NCBI GenBank assembly: GCA_032433765.1
Contig: JAVIAB010000160.1
Span: forward strand, 37,160,280-37,224,279
DNA from: Megaustenia siamemsis
Lineage: Eukaryota > Mollusca > Gastropoda > Stylommatophora > Ariophantidae
Direction: 5' to 3'
Length of the DNA stretch: 64,000 nt
Part shown: positions 61,540 through 64,000 of the stretch, in pieces
Layout of the letters: each line of letters starts with the position of its first letter
How positions within the stretch are numbered: the stretch's first letter is position 1
Position numbers and translations under genes: made by a program
Notes under the pieces: model-generated
What the model was told of the DNA's origin: nothing
Database searches by the model: none
Seen by the model: only the letters and a program-made list of their open reading frames with translations

Positions 61540-63982
61540 ACACACAGAGAACTTGCAAGTCAGTATTAAAATTAGCTGAGGAAATCTTGAAAGTTTTAAG
61601 ATTATGTAAGAAATATAAGACCATAATAGGAAATCATGGTCTAGGAAAAAGGAATAACAGAGGAGAAAGATTAATACAATTTTGTGAAGAAAACAGACTG
61701 ATAATATGCAACACCTTCTTTGAGCAAGAGAAAAGGAAATTATACACATGGAAAAGCCCTGGAGACAAGAAGAGAAATCAAATAGATTACATAATGATAA
61801 AAGAAAGATTCAGGAACAGCGTCAAGAAAGTCAAAACCTACCCAGGAGCAGACATTAATTCAGACCACAATCCTATAATGATAAAAATGAAAATCAAATT
61901 AAAGAGAAGCAAACAAAAAACTAATTCAGCAACACCAATAGATATAACAGCATTAAACCAGAAAGATGTACAAGAAACTTATACTGTAAAGTAGAGAACA
62001 CATATCAGAAGCTACTAGAAGATTGGATTGAGCAGTACAGAAGAAAAAATCCTGAGGAAAAAGTCACAACAAAATGGCAATGCATAAAAAACAGCATGCA
62101 AGAATCCTGCAACACCTTGCCCAAAAAGGAAAGTAACAAAAACAAAAATGGATAACTGACAAAATCTTAGAAAAAATGGAAGAAAGAAGACAAGCGAAAA
62201 ACACTGCCAGATACAAGGATATAGACAATGAAATACAGAGAATGTGCAAAAAGGCAAAAGAAGCCTGGCTCAACTAAAGATGTCTAGAAGTCAAAACTAT
62301 GGAAAGTAAACAAAACTTAAGAGAGATGCACACAGAAATAAAGAGGATGATGAATAAAGACAAAAAAGCTACAGGAAATGGATGTATTGCAAACAAAGAG
62401 GGAAGAATGCTAACAGACAACAAAGATATAATCGATAGATATTAAGAATATATAACAGAATTATTTCATGACGAAAGGGACAAAAAGCCAGACATAAAAT
62501 GTACATACAACTATAAAATCCTGAAATCTGAAGTAGAAAAAGCTATAAAAACAATGAAAAAGGGAAAAGCAGCAGGGCCTGACAATATACAAATAGAGAT
62601 GATACAGGCTCTAGAAGAGTTTGGCATCGAAGTGATCACAGACATATGCAATGACATATACCATACAGGATACATACCAAACGATCTAAAAACATCAACT
62701 TTCATTGCATTGCCTAAAAAGAATGGTGCAGTTAAATGCAGTGACTTCAGAACAATAAGCCTATTGAGCCAGGTAACACAAATTTTACTAAAAGTTATGT
62801 GGTGTCCGGTTAGCGCAATCGATAGGCGGTTGGCTTACCACGGCAACAGCCGGGGTTCGTACCCTGGCGAGGACACCTGGGTTTTACTAATTCCCTAAAA
62901 ATTAGTACCTCTGAAGTCGGAGTAAATCTGCCTGCATGGCGAGGGGCATCCTGTAATGGGATAAAACAGACTTTACACGCAAAATTCAGTCCCATAAAAT
63001 TGAGTGGGTGGGACTTCGTCAGAGGTCAAAGCTGACGAAAGCGAACGAACGAACGAACTAAAAGTTATACAGGGAAGGATTCAGAATAAAATCAATACTG
63101 AATTAGATGAGCAACAATTTGGATTCAGGAAAAACAGTGGGACAAAAGAAGCCATATTCAGCATGAGAACATTGATTGAAAAGTACACAGAAGTAAACAA
63201 ACCAATATATGCCTGCTTTATAGACTACACCAAAGCTTTCGATAGAATACACCATAACCAACTTATAGACTGACTAAAGGATATAAATCTAGACGACGCA
63301 GACATATGACTAATATGTAATTTGTACTGGGAGCAAACAGCAATAATAAGATATAACAAGGAGAACTCTACACCCATGGACATAAAAAGAGGAGTAAGAC
63401 AAGGATGCATCCTATCACCAAGCTTGTTCAATCTATACACTGAGCAAATCTTTTAAAACATCTCAGAGATACCAGGCCTAAACATTAATGGAAAGATAAT
63501 CAATAACCTAAGATATGCTGATGATACTGTTCTACTAGCAGAAAATCCTAAAGACCTACAACAATTGCTTAATGTGATAAACATAACAAGCAAAAAATAT
63601 GGACTAGAAATGAATATCAAAAAGACTAAAACTATGATCATAAACAAAGAAAATTCTCAAGACCTACAATTAAATATCACAGTTGAGGGAATACATCTGG
63701 AGACAGTCCAGAGTTACAACTACCTGGGACATACTATAACCAATGATGGAAAATTCAAAACTGAAATAAACAAAAGAATAGGTATGGCAAAAAGTAATTT
63801 TAATGCCATGAGAATATACTAACAACAAAACAAATATCAACAGGGCTGAAACTAAGAATGGCAACATGTTACATCTTCTCAATATTCCAGTATGGTGCAG
63901 AAACATGGACATTAGACAAGAAAACAGAACAGAAAATTGAAGCCTTTGAAATGTGGATTTATAGAAGAATAGGTAGAATTCT
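61540..63982 (+). mobile_element. LINE family N copy N5, endonuclease end to reverse transcriptase
   Basis: The endonuclease C-terminal half is open (NHGLGKRNNRGERLIQFCEE, LYTWKSPGDKKRNQIDYIMI, TYPGADINSDHNPIMIKMKI). The TWKSP..NQIDYI and PGAD..SDH blocks resemble RTE/BovB elements. A frameshifted linker follows, then reverse transcriptase (KKGKAAGPDNIQIEMI, EQQFGFRKNSGTKEAIFSMR, ACFIDYTKAFDRIHHNQL, RQGCILSPSLFNLYTEQI, RYADDTVLLAENPKD). It is split by a SINE-2 at 62799-63056 and cut at 63982 by the end of a minus-strand LINE B. Confidence 0.82.
62799..63056 (+). mobile_element. tRNA-derived SINE-2, full copy
   Basis: GTGTCCGGTTAGCGCAATCG with B box GGGTTCGTACCC forms the tRNA-like head. The central part CTCTGAAGTCGGAGTAAATC and CCTGCATGGCGAGGGGCATC follows, and the end is (GAAC)n. 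It is inserted in LINE N5 with a perfect 12-bp duplication ACTAAAAGTTAT (62787-62798, 63057-63068). Removing it restores the LINE alignment. Confidence 0.9.
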
Positions 63983-64000
63983 CTATTGACCTTTCGAGCC
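63983..64000 (-). mobile_element. 3' tail of another LINE family B, cut by the window edge
   Basis: CTATTGACCTTTCGAGCC is the reversed family-B 3' terminus, as at 23482. The rest lies outside the window. Confidence 0.6.

Overview
The window is AT-rich animal nuclear DNA. It holds one recognisable host gene, spread over about 36 kb, inside a dense and heavily nested layer of retrotransposons. The host gene is the orthologue of BSDC1 (BSD domain-containing protein 1), on the + strand. Nine exons at 1032-37104 join in phase into a 676-residue reading frame starting MAEGE and ending DDWENWE. The family of the gene, the RTE-like LINEs, the tRNA-headed SINEs and the (GATA)n-tailed LINE/SINE pair suit an invertebrate, plausibly a gastropod mollusc. 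That placement is inference; no sequence search was possible.

Layout: 1-1031 upstream DNA; 1032-1042 exon 1; 1043-9948 intron 1, packed with LINE copies including a 923-codon RTE-like ORF on the minus strand at 6719-9490; 9949-23394 exons 2-7 with introns holding SINEs and four tandem arrays; 23395-33623 intron 7, with a long minus-strand LINE broken by a solo LTR and an RNase H-type LINE fragment; 33624-33736 exon 8; 33737-36550 intron 8; then two copies of the terminal exon (36551-36577 and 37078-37104) separated by a LINE 3' fragment; poly(A) signal near 37383; 37650-38030 a 34-bp array. From 38 kb to 64 kb I see no convincing host gene, only mobile elements: SINEs, LINE families A, B, C, D, H and N, a hAT-type element, an element with a hammerhead-ribozyme-like core, and an unclassified retroposon called R1 here. 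Family letters A-H, N, R1, R3 and R4 are my own labels for repeats defined by comparing copies within this window.

The most unusual signal is the length of the duplications flanking some LINE insertions. A family-A LINE at 6630-9499 lies between near-identical 150-bp direct repeats. A second family-A fragment at 36600-36976 lies between diverged direct repeats of about 150 bp, which duplicated the last BSDC1 exon and its splice acceptor. An RNase H-type LINE fragment at 25241-25706 lies between repeats of about 195 bp. Insertions of families B, C, R1 and the SINEs in the same window have ordinary duplications of 10-16 bp. Other notable structures are a chimeric two-family SINE sharing one target duplication, two inverted SINE-pair insertions (one carrying a copy of nearby DNA), two SINE-LINE pairs sharing 3' tails, and a 348-bp insertion with a hammerhead-like motif.
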